DNA of 64,000 nucleotides from Pyrocephalus nanus (taxonomy: Eukaryota > Chordata > Aves > Passeriformes > Tyrannidae). The stretch spans positions 12,337,001-12,401,000 of the forward strand of contig CM076270.1 of the NCBI GenBank assembly GCA_038380795.1. The letters run 5' to 3'. Below the pieces are notes generated by a model. That model was not told the DNA's origin. It searched no databases and saw only the letters and a list, made by a program, of their open reading frames with translations. Numbering within the stretch: the first letter of the stretch is position 1; each line of letters opens with the position of its first letter. A program made the position numbers and the translations under genes. Of this stretch, positions 36,485-47,447 are shown one piece after another.

Positions 36485-36660
36485 GGGGGATTTTTAATGG
36501 TTCCAGGGGAACAAAGCGGAAACATTCGGCCCAACTTCATTACAGAATCATCTGAAACGTTGAGGAACGTTTCCCACTAATTATCATAAATAGCCGAAAA
36601 AAATCTTTCCCTCCAGAAGCAGGTTCCAGCTGCCCCTCTGTGTTTTCTCACCTCTGCTTC
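36485..36660 (+). promoter_or_regulatory. Duplicated non-coding element B, right copy
   Basis: Counterpart of 23868-24035 at an offset of 12.6 kb. It keeps CATTACAGA, TTCCCAC (36571-36577) and CATAAATAGC. Its inverted repeat is GAAACGTT - GAGG - AACGTTTC (36554-36573), a perfect 8-bp dyad whose arms differ from those of the left copy. Confidence 0.6.
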
Positions 36661-39600
36661 CAATAGCCTGACCCTGCCCCCGCACAAAGAGGAGACCCCA
36701 TCTCCGCTACCCTCCACACTCAAAGACTCTAAAGAAATACAAACAGGCAGCAGATTAACAGCACTTGTTTGCACCTTAAACAAACAGAGACTTCCACCTC
36801 TCTGGCTCTCCCACTGCTCGAGGGTGGATGCACTGGCTTGTTTTTCTTGCCCTCACCCTCATGCTCTGCCCAAAACCCTGGATAAAAGCCTGGGCAGCCC
36901 AAGGCATGAGGCAGGCGGGATGGGAGTGCCGGCAGTGCCAGCCTTCCCCCTGCCTTCAAGCCCTGTTCCCCATGCTGGGTGTCCTCTTGCTGCCCCATCT
37001 GCCTCAGGGAAGGTCGGGCCCCCTCTGCAGGAGCATTGTGAGATGCCAAGGCCAAAGCAATGAATGAATGTCCCAGTGCAGCTCCTGTCCCTGTCTCATG
37101 GGGCTCCTTGGCAAGGGGCAGCTTGATGTGGCTGGATGGGTACTGTGAGTGGGTGTGGGGAGGGATGCTGCAGGTGAAGGATGAAGAGGGGGAGACAAAC
37201 CATCCAAGACACATGGAACACATGCTGGTGTTCAAAACCAGCATCGAGGGAGCACAGCAACACTGAGCAATGACTGCCATCCCAGGGCCATCTCTGCTGA
37301 GCAAATAGGGGGTGAATGAGTGCTGCACTTGCCTGCCTAGCCAATTCTGAGGCTGATGCCAGCAGCTGCAGCTGCCCCTGCCAGGAACCTACCCCTGCTT
37401 GTGTCCTCAACTTGAAGATCCCTTGTCCTCTTCCAGCAGCATTGCCAGCACCTCCCTTCTCCAACAGGACCAGGTGCCAAACCAGTCCCTTCTTGCCTTG
37501 TCCACAGCACACAAAGCAGCCAGCTCCCAGTCCTTCCATGCCACTCAAACCACACTAGCAGCCACTGCTCCAGCTCTGCAAGTGTTCAGGACAGGCACAT
37601 GAGGCAGGCACCCCATGAGGAACTCATGGCAGCGTGGCCACGAGTTGGGACAGGTTCCTACCGTAAGCCAGCAGTGAAACTTGCCTGCCAAAAGCCCAGG
37701 CTTGCTGCTCACCCATGTTATTCTGCAAATCCCCTCATGCAGGTGTTCACTGCCCCACTTCCCACCACAATATAGGGCTCTTTCTCAGAAGCCCCTTTCT
37801 TGCCCGTGGGGTGCCCCAGGGGCAGGAAGGGGAACAGAGGCAGGTGGAAGGAAGACATCCACAGCGTGGGGGGCTCCCAGCAGGGCTGACAGGCAGAGGG
37901 GTTACAGGCTGGCACTGCAGCATGAGTGACAGAGCTGTGGGAACCACTTCTCACCTGCACAGGGCAGGAAGAGAGCCAGTGGCAGCTCTGAAACTTCCAG
38001 GCCGTGCTGGAGACCTCTGATCCCAGCGCCACTCTAGGACACACATGCATGGTGTCCTGTCTCTGCTTCTAACTTTGCTCACCTGAGGTGAGCTACGAGG
38101 ACCTCGGGCAATCACAGCAACCAGGAAGAGATGTACAGTGTCACAAGCAGCCTGGAGATGCCACACAGGGATGCTCACACTTTTTTTTTCCAAAGCAAAA
38201 ACCAGGGGCATCCTATGCAAGGAGCAGCAAGCAGAGGAAGAGCAAAAGGAGGTGATATTTTGTTCAGTGTGTGGGCAATCTTGGGCACTCCAGTCCAGCT
38301 ATAGACCTCTAAGGATTGTCCCTAGTATGACGGAGGGAGCTGCCTGTGAGCCAGCTGCACCAGCCTGGCCCTGGGAACATGGGCGGCTGTATTTTCATTA
38401 CAAATTAGAAATCAATCATAGCAGGAAATTCCCGTGCTGAGAACACCCTTGGCTGTCATTATTTTACAGCACTCAGAGGTGTTCTAGGCACTTAGAAAGA
38501 CATGGCCCTTTCGGGGTATTATGGGGCAAATTAGTTTTAAAGGCAGCTGTAGGAATGTTGGCCGTTTGGTTTCCAGAGCCGGATGGGCACAGGTGGAGGC
38601 TGCAAGGCATTGTGCTGCCTTCAGATACACCACTGCTCTGCAAGGAGGGAACCAGCCTGCTCCGGAGACAACACCTCGCGCCCAACCCCAGCTTTATTAA
38701 TAACAAGTAATTAATATGAGAGCGGACATGCCTTGTGTCTCTGAAGACCTTTTAAGATGTGATTATGTTGTGCTAATCTCACCCTGAAGTACTTCCCTGT
38801 TTAGACTGTGCTGGGCTATTAAATAACCGAAAAGCCAGCGGAGACCCCCCCTCATTGCCCCGGGAAGTGCTCGGGGTCTGTTCCCCGGCAGCCAGGCCCC
38901 ACTTTCAAACGCTCTAAATCAAGTATTAAGCTGAGTCCATCTGGACTGCCAGAAAAAACACTCCCTCTCCCTCATCTGTATCTCATTACCTGCTGTGCCA
39001 GCCCCAGCCTCGAAGCCGCTCACTCCATCCCGTCCAGATGTGCTGCCCCACACTCACCTCCTGTATTTCACAGCCGTCAGCAGGACTTCAAGGAATAGCC
39101 GAAGGGCCTGTAACACTGCACAGGCTCTTAGCGAACACATATATCCAGGTCCCTAATGCATAGCTGCAGGCACATACCCTAACACAAAGCCCCTTTCCCC
39201 CTCACCTGGTCTCATGCCAGGCAAGGGAACCAGGCTCAGGGAACTGAGCACTAGGCTTAGGGCTTGCTGGTCGGGAGACTTCTGAGCTGCTTTCCTGTTT
39301 TTCCTTGCAAAACACATGTCCAGTCTATTGATTTTCAGAGACTCTCCCCCTAGGACCCCCCAAAGTCAGGCAGCCCCACAACAGGAGAAGAACACTCAAA
39401 GGCAGGACAGGACAGAGCAGGTGCTGGTGGCAAAGGCAAGGAATTGCAGACACCTGCAACTCTGTATAAACTGGAGTGATTAAATTTGGGAGCAGCTTAC
39501 CTAGTACAGGGCAAAGTCAACACTGAGCCTAGAGCCAAAAAGCTACCCAGAGGCCCAAATCAGGGAACAACCCCTGTGTTCACTGGCTCAAATTCTGAAC

Positions 39601-40122
39601 TAAAGCTTCCCAGGGAAGGTTTCAGCACTTTCTGCAATGGCAGAAACCACACTTTTGTTGAAGTTTGGCACTTCCCTAGGCCTGGCAGGAGCCTAGGACA
39701 GTGGAGGTGAAGGCACACATCAACTTTTCAGTGGTGAGGAGCATTAGCCCCTTCCTCCCAAGCTTCCCAAGAGCCAGTGCTTGGCCTGAAGCAGGGGCTC
39801 AGCATCAGATGAGGTCACGGTAGAGAAGAATATGGCTGGCCATGCTGAAACATCACTTTACCAGAGGGGCCAGGGCAAGCAGCATTCTCAAGAGGTTTTG
39901 GGGAACATGAGGTTTAAGAGGGGGAAGAAAAGCATATCTGTTGTCTCACTGTGCTGCTGCCTATGGAGGGTGTGCAGCCCTGGTCCTACACCAGTCCCCA
40001 ATGGCTGGCACTGACTGGGGACCCCACGCTCCAGGAAGCAACAGGAAAACCCCACAGCAGGTCGTGGCAAGAAAAATGGGATTAAAATAATCTTCTTGTC
40101 AGCCTGGAGATGCAGGGGGGGC

Positions 40123-40128
40123 TTTAAT
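40123..40128 (-). terminator. Possible polyadenylation signal of the CPN2-like gene
   Basis: ATTAAA on the minus strand about 590 bases after the stop codon at 40718. It is the best candidate I see, with no transcript evidence. Confidence 0.3.
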
Positions 40129-40717
40129 ATCAGGGAGGAGGAAAAAGAACAGAATAGAGGAAGAGGTCTGTGTATGATGGGGGTACAGGCACTGACACAT
40201 CCCATAACGTGGCACGGAGAAGAAGACAAGGCACGAGGCAGGAAGCCCTGGCATGTCTTCCCCCGAGGCCTGCAGGTACCTTCCAGGGTTGGCGAGGAGA
40301 TTTGGGCCGGGGCTTCTGACCCTGCGAGCAAGAGTGGCCGTGTCCGCGGTGTGGCGGATCCTGGCCGGTGTGTGGAGGGGCTCCAGGATTTCGGTGGCCA
40401 CGGGAAGGCAGTGGCAGCCACTGCCTGTGTCGTGATGCCATCTAGTGTCGCTTGACAGAAGGACCGTCAGGCAGGGACACCGCATATGGGCTTCCAGGCT
40501 CCGAGCATCGCCGGCGGTCAGCTGGAAGGCATCCCAAAACGGCCTGGTTACTGGGACCCCCACCCTGTAAACAGCCTGACTTCTAGGACCCCACCCTGGG
40601 GACGATCTGGATGCCGGGTCCCCAGCCCCAGGGATACACGCACCCTGTGGCCAGCACGGCTTCAGATCCCAAAGGAGGACAATGAGCACAGCCAAGGTCA
40701 CACAGGGGCAGCGAAGC

Positions 40718-43294
40718 TCAAAGTGGTGCCTGGGCTGGCTCGGGGGTCCCCGGATCACCCAGGAACTGAAGGCTCAGCAGCCTCACAGGAGGCCCGGGGC
40801 AGTGTCGGGTGTCCTGGTGAAGGAGGTGGGCGAGCATCCTCCATAGCAGCAGGCAGGCTGCCTGCAGCGCCAGCACGGCCAGCCCCAGGGCCAGGGACAG
40901 TCGGCACTGCCGTGGACTGGCTTGCAGGGACCAGCCCCAGGCACGATGACCGCTGGGGGCCAGGGGAGGGGAGGCCGGGCAGGGGCACGTGTGGTCTGGC
41001 AGCAGGGGGATAGGAGGCGTTGGGAGAAGGATGGTGCCTGCTGGGGCAGCAGCGTGCTGGGGGGCACTGGGGGTGGGCTGGGTGCCAGCTGGGGATGAAT
41101 CCCATGTGGTGGCATGGTCCTGCTCCCTGCCTGGTGCAGGAGCATGGTGGGATGGGGAGTGTGAGGCCAGTGGGACCGTGCCCTGCGCAGCAGTCCTGGG
41201 GGATGGCCAGAGTGCCATGGAGGGGGCTGAGACAAGGGAGGTTATGGGTGTTCCCTGTGGGATGGTGGCTGGCTTCTCCTTGGGCACTGAAAGAGCAGGA
41301 GGCACTTGTCTGGTGGTGGTTGCCAATGGTCTGGTGGGCACCTGTGTGGTGGCAGAAGCTAGAGTGGATGGCAGAGGTTCTAGGTGGGTGGCCCCAGGAG
41401 ACTGCAGGCTTATGATGGCTGAAGCTGGCACAGCTGGTGATGGGCTGGTGATGAAAGCCTTGAGCATCACAGTTGATGATGATGGTGTGGTGATGGAGGC
41501 TGTTGGCAGCACAGTTGCTGGTGTGTTGATGAAGGTCTCTGGCAGCGCAGCTGGTAATGGGGTGCTGATGGAGGTCTTTGGCACCATGGTTGTTGATGGT
41601 GTAGTGATGAAGGATTTGGGCACACTGGTTGTTGATGGGCTGTTGCTGAAGGCCTTCTTCAGCACAGCTGATGGTGGGGTGGTGACAAAGGCCTTAGATG
41701 GCATGGTAGGCAATGGACTGGTGAAGGTGTCCTCCTTTGGCACAGTTGGCAACATGGCAGAGGTGCTCACAGGTGACAGAACAGTTGTCAGTGTCCTGAT
41801 GGGAAAGGCTGCCAATGACAGCAAGGTTGGCGTTGCTGGGGACAAACCTCCAAGTGATGGCAAAGTTGACATCCTTTGTGATGATGTGGAGTTAAATGGC
41901 AGAGAGGGGATAAAAGAAGCTGAAAAAGGCAGAGTAGCTGGGCAGATTAAGTGGTCATCCCTCAGCAATGTTACTGCTTGCCCTGCCAGGTGGGGTGGGC
42001 TCTTGCATGAGACTTGAGTGGACAATTTGACCTTCTCACTGTTACCCAGGATCCAGCTGCACAGGGAGCAGAGGTTGCAGTCACATCTCCATGGATTACC
42101 ACTCAGATACACTGAGCTGAGCTTTTTCAGGGGGTCCAGGAGCCCTCGGGGAACACTCTCCAGCTGGTTCTTTCGAAGGTTGAGGGTTTTCAGATTTGGG
42201 AGAGAAGCAAAGACCTCTTCATCCAGAGCAGAGAGCTGATTTGTGTCCAGCTGGAGGTCCAGGAGCTTGCTGAGCCCAATGAAAGCTCCTCTTGGCAGGG
42301 CTAACAGCTGGTTATGGGACAATATGAGTTTTCCAAGGGATGTAAGGTTGACAAAGATGCCATATGGAAGTGTGGCCAAACTGTTCCTGCCCAGGTCCAG
42401 CTCCCGTAAGTATGGCATGGTGTCAAAAAGGCAGCAGGGGAGCTCCATGATATGGTTTGAACCCAGACTCAGCAGCTTCAATTTGTTTAAACCAAAAAAG
42501 CCCTGAGTTGGGAGAACCCTGATAAGATTGTTGTCCAAGAGGAGTTTCTCCAGGTGAGGCAGGCTTCTAAAGAACATGGATGGCAGCGCCCTGAGCCTGT
42601 TGCTCTGGAGGCTGAGCTCCAGCAGCTCCAGCTGACTGTCCAACAGTCCCTCTGGGAGGTCTTGCAACTCATTCTCATACAGCCGGAGGACTTGCAGCCG
42701 GGTAAGTTTGCTAAAGGCATTCACAGGAAGAGTTGTGATCCTGTTCCTAGACAGGTCCAAAAAGGTTAAATTGACGAGAGAATCAAAAATGCCTTCTGGA
42801 AGAGAAGGGATTGCATTGATGTGCAGGGAGAGTTCTCCCAAATTTTCCAGCCCATCAAACAGGCCTTTGGGGATGTATCTGAGTTGGCTATCTCTCAACT
42901 CCAGCCTCTGTAATCTTGGAAGGTTTTGGAAAGTGCCCACAGATAGTGCTTCTAACGAGGCACCAGAGATATCCAAGTCCCTCAGCTTGTCCAGATTATC
43001 AAAGGCTCCAGGTTCAACTGTCTTGATCTTGTTGCCAATAAACAAAATCTTTATCAGGTTGGGCATGTACCTGAAGGCACCTTTCCTTATAGCAGTGATG
43101 CTGGTTTGCACAAAGATCATTTCAGAAATGAAGGGTTTTGCAACCTTTGGGATCTCTTTGACATAATTTTTTGTCCCTCTGTAGACCTGCTGATAGTCTT
43201 TGGGCATTTCACATGGATTTTCAACCAGGATTTGATCTTGGCATTTATGGGGATGGAAGGAGAGGAAGAAAAGGAAAAGGAAATGCTGGTACAT
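40718..43294 (-). CDS. CPN2-like leucine-rich-repeat membrane protein with mucin-type stalk, 858 aa
   Basis: A single-exon reading frame whose ATG follows a long polypyrimidine tract and the acceptor CAG|GACA. Order of parts: signal peptide (about 1-18); a degenerate N-terminal cap; about 13 LRRs (roughly 79-394); a C-terminal cap with C404, C406, C430 and C451 (NPWRCDCNL); a Thr/Ser/Pro-rich stalk (about 460-770); one membrane span (about 799-822); and a 35-residue cytoplasmic tail. The first repeats resemble the neighbouring CPN2 (EMIFVQTSITAIRKGAF against QLFFVETALSSVRRGAL), so it is probably a tandem CPN2 paralogue. The layout resembles platelet GPIb-alpha. It is not the positional match of GP5, which in human lies on the other side of LRRC15. 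NLT/NST glycosylation sites are visible at about 175, 316 and 468. I cannot name it; a cell-surface adhesion or receptor role is inferred from architecture. Confidence 0.88.
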   Translation of the reverse strand: MYQHFLFLFFLSFHPHKCQDQILVENPCEMPKDYQQVYRGTKNYVKEIPKVAKPFISEMIFVQTSITAIRKGAFRYMPNLIKILFIGNKIKTVEPGAFDNLDKLRDLDISGASLEALSVGTFQNLPRLQRLELRDSQLRYIPKGLFDGLENLGELSLHINAIPSLPEGIFDSLVNLTFLDLSRNRITTLPVNAFSKLTRLQVLRLYENELQDLPEGLLDSQLELLELSLQSNRLRALPSMFFRSLPHLEKLLLDNNLIRVLPTQGFFGLNKLKLLSLGSNHIMELPCCLFDTMPYLRELDLGRNSLATLPYGIFVNLTSLGKLILSHNQLLALPRGAFIGLSKLLDLQLDTNQLSALDEEVFASLPNLKTLNLRKNQLESVPRGLLDPLKKLSSVYLSGNPWRCDCNLCSLCSWILGNSEKVKLSTQVSCKSPPHLAGQAVTLLRDDHLICPATLPFSASFIPSLPFNSTSSQRMSTLPSLGGLSPATPTLLSLAAFPIRTLTTVLSPVSTSAMLPTVPKEDTFTSPLPTMPSKAFVTTPPSAVLKKAFSNSPSTTSVPKSFITTPSTTMVPKTSISTPLPAALPETFINTPATVLPTASITTPSSSTVMLKAFITSPSPAVPASAIISLQSPGATHLEPLPSTLASATTQVPTRPLATTTRQVPPALSVPKEKPATIPQGTPITSLVSAPSMALWPSPRTAAQGTVPLASHSPSHHAPAPGREQDHATTWDSSPAGTQPTPSAPQHAAAPAGTILLPTPPIPLLPDHTCPCPASPPLAPSGHRAWGWSLQASPRQCRLSLALGLAVLALQAACLLLWRMLAHLLHQDTRHCPGPPVRLLSLQFLGDPGTPEPAQAPL
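41414..41743 (-). repeat. Degenerate 39-bp tandem repeat encoding the mucin stalk
   Basis: Residues about 518-627 are eight or so copies of a roughly 13-residue unit of the type VPK-x-F-I-T-T-P-x-x-x-x, such as VPKSFITTPSTTM, VPKTSISTPLPAA and LPETFINTPATV. The unit length is close to 39 bp. Thr, Ser and Pro dominate, which suits dense O-glycosylation. Confidence 0.75.
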
Positions 43295-43298
43295 TGTC

Positions 43299-43323
43299 CT
43301 GAAAAAAAAAAAAAAAAAAAAAA
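43299..43323 (-). other. Splice acceptor of the CPN2-like coding exon
   Basis: On the minus strand a run of about 22 T is followed by CAG (AG at 43300-43299). The exon then starts at 43298 with GACA before the ATG at 43294. This supports a 5' UTR intron and the chosen start. Confidence 0.75.
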
Positions 43324-46028
43324 GTTAAAAAAAAATCAGTTATGAAGAACAGAAAACCTCTGTCCACAGTCACGAATCGTGGCATCACACTGTTGTCCAC
43401 CTCTCAGGACTCTTCTAGTCACATATCATAATGCATTCAATAAGAAAGAGAAAGACCATACAAGCAAACACACACTGCATTTAGATGAGTTCACTGCTGT
43501 GGGTACAGAGGGATGGAGAGGGAGAGCAAGCCAGCTCATGGTTTGGCACTGGGAGATGCTCCAGGGGAATAAGGGCTGGACAGGGTGTTCTCTGCCCTCC
43601 TTTTCCCATGTTTCAGCTGTAGGCTCAGTGTCTGCCTGGGTGTAGAAGGCAAAGTGCTGCTGCCCGTTAGTGCTGCCCCAGTGGGTCCAGTTAGTCAACA
43701 GGGCAACAGCCCATTCATGCCACAACAGGAGCAGTCAGCCCTGCACTTGCTAATGAGGGATCAACAAGGGTTCCAGGAGCCAGCCAAGACCAGAGGATCT
43801 TGTGTACTCAGAATTTCCACACTATGCTGGGTGGGCTTGCTATTTCCTTGCTGCTTCTCTCAGTTCAGGGGGATCATTTAAAACATGGCTCCTAAGCATC
43901 TCCTTTTCAGGATTCTTGGTAATTGCACCGTATTTTGGCCTTGGTTATGCAGCTCTGTCAGACAGAAATGGTTAACTTGTGAGCAGCCACCAAGCTTTAG
44001 AGCAAGGCTTGTTAAAACACCATGAAATGTCCATAGATGAACTCTTTTAATACCTAACATTTACGGCTCTGGCCTTGCAGTTAGAAAGTGAAGTGACTGA
44101 TGCACACCCACTATTAGAGCCCACCACTTCCACGGAAACATTTGGAAACATTCAGCTAACACATTAGCTGGGGTTTAACGACGGTGAGCATTGCACTGGG
44201 ATTTCCAACTTTTGATTCACAGCCCCGGGTGGGAGCAGGGAAAAGAGCTGTAGGTTGCTTCTTAGTGTCTGTCAAAGCTGACATCCAAAAAATTTACATT
44301 AGGAGGGTACATTAGCTGTGAGAAGTTATTTTTTTTTTAATGTTGAGAAGTTAGCAAATACAGGAGGCTAAAAACCACTGGGTTTGAAGAGAAACTGATG
44401 GGAGGTGGTGACATTGGTTGTGCAGGCTGTCCTGCAGGGTTGCCCAGGGCAGAAGCCACTGCTAGTCCCTGCCCTCAGGGAGACTCAGGTGGACGTCTGC
44501 AGATGTAAAACTGTCTGCTTCACTTCAGCTGCAGGAGCAGCACAGTGGGTGAAATGTGCAGGTTGAAACAGCTGGGTGCACGGGGATGAAAACAGACAGT
44601 TCTGAATTGTAAAGCTCTTTCAAAACCCTCAGTGTGCTCCCTTGTTTGTCCCACCCCCAAGCAGTGCAAGGTCACGAAGAGGCATCCCCACCCAGCTCAT
44701 GGCACTGCAACCTCTCCTGCTTCTTGCTGCAAGGAAATAATAATCAGCCCCCCACAGGGCCCCTCCCAGCACATTTGAAGGAGCGAAAAAAGCTTTTGCT
44801 TCACTTACTCGACCAAGCGTTCACAGACAAGTCCAGGCTGCAGGAACAAACCATGCCATGTGTAGAGTGAGGACACCGGATGGGGGTCCCATCACCTGGC
44901 CAGCTCTTTATCCGCAGCCCAGGCCCAGGGCCTGGTTTCACGTGAGGTCAGGGCACAGGTCTGCGTGGGGAGATAAGGGATGGCAGGGGAGGCAGCAGCA
45001 GAGCTGTGCCCCGATGTGGGAGGCCACAGCAGAAATCCCTCGGAGAGGACTCAGTCACGTACTCCCCAGGCGTTATCTCCTGGCGCCACTTGACTGGTCA
45101 CATCCAGGCAAACCTGAAGATTTCCAGGCCAGCCTGTTTTGCAGCCAACGGTCTCTGCAGTCCCGTATCTCCAGCAGCATAACCCACCAGCTTCATAGGT
45201 ACCACCCCCACCGACACAATAGTAAGCTGTTTCCTTCCTCAGCATTCAGCTTATGTAGCTAAAAGGTGCAGTTCTGAAGCCATTTGTTTACGCTCATAAC
45301 AACGATAACATCTGTGGCTGGACAGATATGCCGACGCCCACGGTCTGTGCTCAGCCCCACAGCTCCACACCAGAGGGCTGGGGCTGAGCGTCCTGTCCTG
45401 CACCCTAACACAGGCAAAAGACCCTCCTGCAGGGACACTCAGGGCTGCTGGCTAGTGCAGGGCATCCTGTGGAAAGAAACAACCTTTTTGATGCAAAGAC
45501 TTGAATTGACAGGATATCCATCACTTCTCAACAGGTAATTGCACTGATTGCATATAAGCATGTTTTCTTTAGCTTTCACCTGCACTTATTAAGGCTCAGC
45601 TTGTGTTTGCTGGGCTTCATTGCACCTTTCTTGGCAAATTCAAAACCAAACCACTGCACATTTTCAACAGCTTCACTCCTTTCCAACATCAATGCCGTAT
45701 GTATCCCAGTATCCACTTGGTGCCAGGCTGTTCCAGAAGCTGCAGAGTAGCAGGAGCTGAAGCGCATGAGGGGACAGAGCTCACAACAGGATTGCCAACA
45801 GCCACCCCAGGCCACAGTGTGGCAGCTGTGCCAGGGTTTGGGGAACTGCATCCAGCTGCAGCACCCTTGGTCCGAGCTTGGAGGTGGCCATGCCAGCATA
45901 TCCTGGGAGATGTCTGAATCACAGTGGCAGTCCCCCATTTGGGAGAGACAGCAGGATGACTATGCAGAATTGTGTCTGGGAAGCAGTGTTGCCCATCTGC
46001 ATTGCTTCCAGGAGCATGGGGCTGACAG
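43324..46028. other. Interval upstream of the CPN2-like gene; possible first exon near 44.8 kb
   Basis: No coding gene recognised. A good donor on the minus strand (TCGA|GTAAGTG, intron from 44808) could end a non-coding first exon of the CPN2-like gene, with a GATA/TATA-like GGATAAAGAG about 100 bp before it (complement of about 44,903-44,912). This pairing is a guess from short motifs. Confidence 0.3.
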
Positions 46029-46146
46029 TCATAGAACCATGTAGGTTGGAAAAGACCTCTAAGATCACCAAGTCCAACTGTTAGCCCAGCACTGACAAGT
46101 CCACCACTAAAACATGTCCCTACATGCCACATACACACATTTCTTT
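46029..46146 (-). mobile_element. CR1 3' end fragment
   Basis: About 118 bp with the CR1 3' signature: 'gtaggttggaaaagacctct', then 'aagatcaccaagtccaactg' and the 'ccaccactaaaacatgtccc' segment, in minus orientation. Only the 3' UTR end remains. Confidence 0.8.
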
Positions 46147-46584
46147 AATCCAGAGGCTAAAGCAAGGCTGGAATCACAGCCCACTGCCAGGGCAGGTGGG
46201 GCCAACGTGGCACAGAGATCCTGCCCATCCCACGTGGGCAGCAGCAGGGCAGGGTCTCCAAGGACACACAGTCCAGCAGTGGAAACAGCGCAGCCCCAGT
46301 CAGGGCCCCCTGTACCCTCGCCGCTGGGGCCAGGCCGGGAGGAGGGCTCCGAGGAGGGCGGCGGGGCTCAGGGAGGGATCCCCCGGCGCTGCCCGGCCCG
46401 CGGAGCCCTGTCCCTGTCGCCGCGAGATGGAGCCGCAGCACCGCCCCACCCACACGCACAGACACACACGCACTTATAACCCTGTGTGTGCACCCACGCC
46501 CGCTCGTCCCGCTGGAGCACCCACCTTACCTGGCATCCCCTGCGTGGGCAGCGGTGCTGGGACTTTGTGCCTCCTCTTCACGGG

Positions 46585-46835
46585 TCACAGAATCAGCATC
46601 ACAGGATAGCTGAGGAAGGGGCCAGTGAAAGTCATCTAATCCAACCTCCGCTGCTGAAGTTCTCTGGGGTTTGTTACTCAAGGCTTTGTTCAGGCGGCTT
46701 TTGAGTATCTTCAGAGAAGGAGACTCTACAGCCTTGCTGGGCAACCTCTTCCAGTCACCCTCACAGTAAAGTTCTTCCTCCTCTTCAAGTGGAATTTCCT
46801 GCATTCCAGCTCCAGGTTGCAGAGTTGCGCACCAA
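46585..46835 (-). mobile_element. Older, diverged CR1 3' UTR fragment
   Basis: Recognisable CR1 wording such as 'agtcatctaatccaacctcc', 'ttgctgggcaacctcttcca' and 'gtaaagttcttcctcctctt', but more divergent than the copy at 46.0 kb. Minus orientation, 3' part only; limits approximate. Confidence 0.7.
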
Positions 46836-47265
46836 GCCCTGGCAGGGTATGGGGGGTACCAGCCAGTGGACAGCTGGGCTGGAGCTCACCCTGTAGCCAG
46901 GCAGCCCATGTCCTTTGCTGGGTAGTCAGTAGCACTCACCCATGTGTCCCTTGGACACCCCGAAACCATGCCCTGAGAGTTATTGCCAGGCTGCAGCTGG
47001 CTCTGCAATGCCAAGGGAAGCAGGGCAGGAGGTGGGACTGGTGGGCTGCAGTGGGCAGAGATGAGCACACTGTGAGCATGCCAAAGAGCCGCCTACTCAC
47101 CACTATGCACCTGCACCCACACCACACTGTGCACAGCCCCACACCAGACCCCAACAGATCACATCGACCTTCACCACCTCTCCCAGATGCACAGGCAGAT
47201 GTGGGGGAACAGAATCATTCCTCTCTCTGCCACGGGAACTGGCTGCACGGAAATGATATATACAT

Positions 47266-47271
47266 TTTAAT
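47266..47271 (-). terminator. Probable CPN2 polyadenylation signal
   Basis: ATTAAA on the minus strand about 180 bases after the CPN2 stop codon, in an AT-rich pocket. It gives a short 3' UTR. Confidence 0.5.
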
Positions 47272-47447
47272 TATATTTGAAATATACAGGAAACACACAG
47301 CTTGGAGAATAAGTACCACCAGGCCAGCTGCTGTGGAGAGCTCAGTGATGGCTGGTGAACAAGGCAGCAGTAGCAGAGCAAGAGTGAGTGCTGTTTCCCA
47401 GGCTGGCTCAGAGGTTTCCAGTGCAGAAGCTGGCACCTGCACAAGCG

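Larger units (their letters stand above)
12090..40120. other. Gene desert between HES1 and the LRR gene cluster
   Basis: In 28 kb I find no reading frame with a recognisable domain and no convincing exon chain; the longest frames have the composition of chance frames. There are no long transposons, which is unusual and suggests constraint. Islands that look regulatory are listed separately. Others worth naming are AT-rich stretches at about 20,860-20,930, 25,330-25,460, 26,270-26,420, 28,970-29,040, 35,640-35,940 and 38,370-38,990, the last with several TAAT/ATTA homeodomain-type cores. The rest I cannot interpret. Non-coding RNAs cannot be excluded. Confidence 0.6.

Noticed and set aside
40989..42017. 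342-codon plus-strand frame
   Set aside because: It is the mirror of the Thr/Ser/Pro stalk region on the other strand; its Val/Gly/Asp repeats are the complement of the 39-bp repeat.
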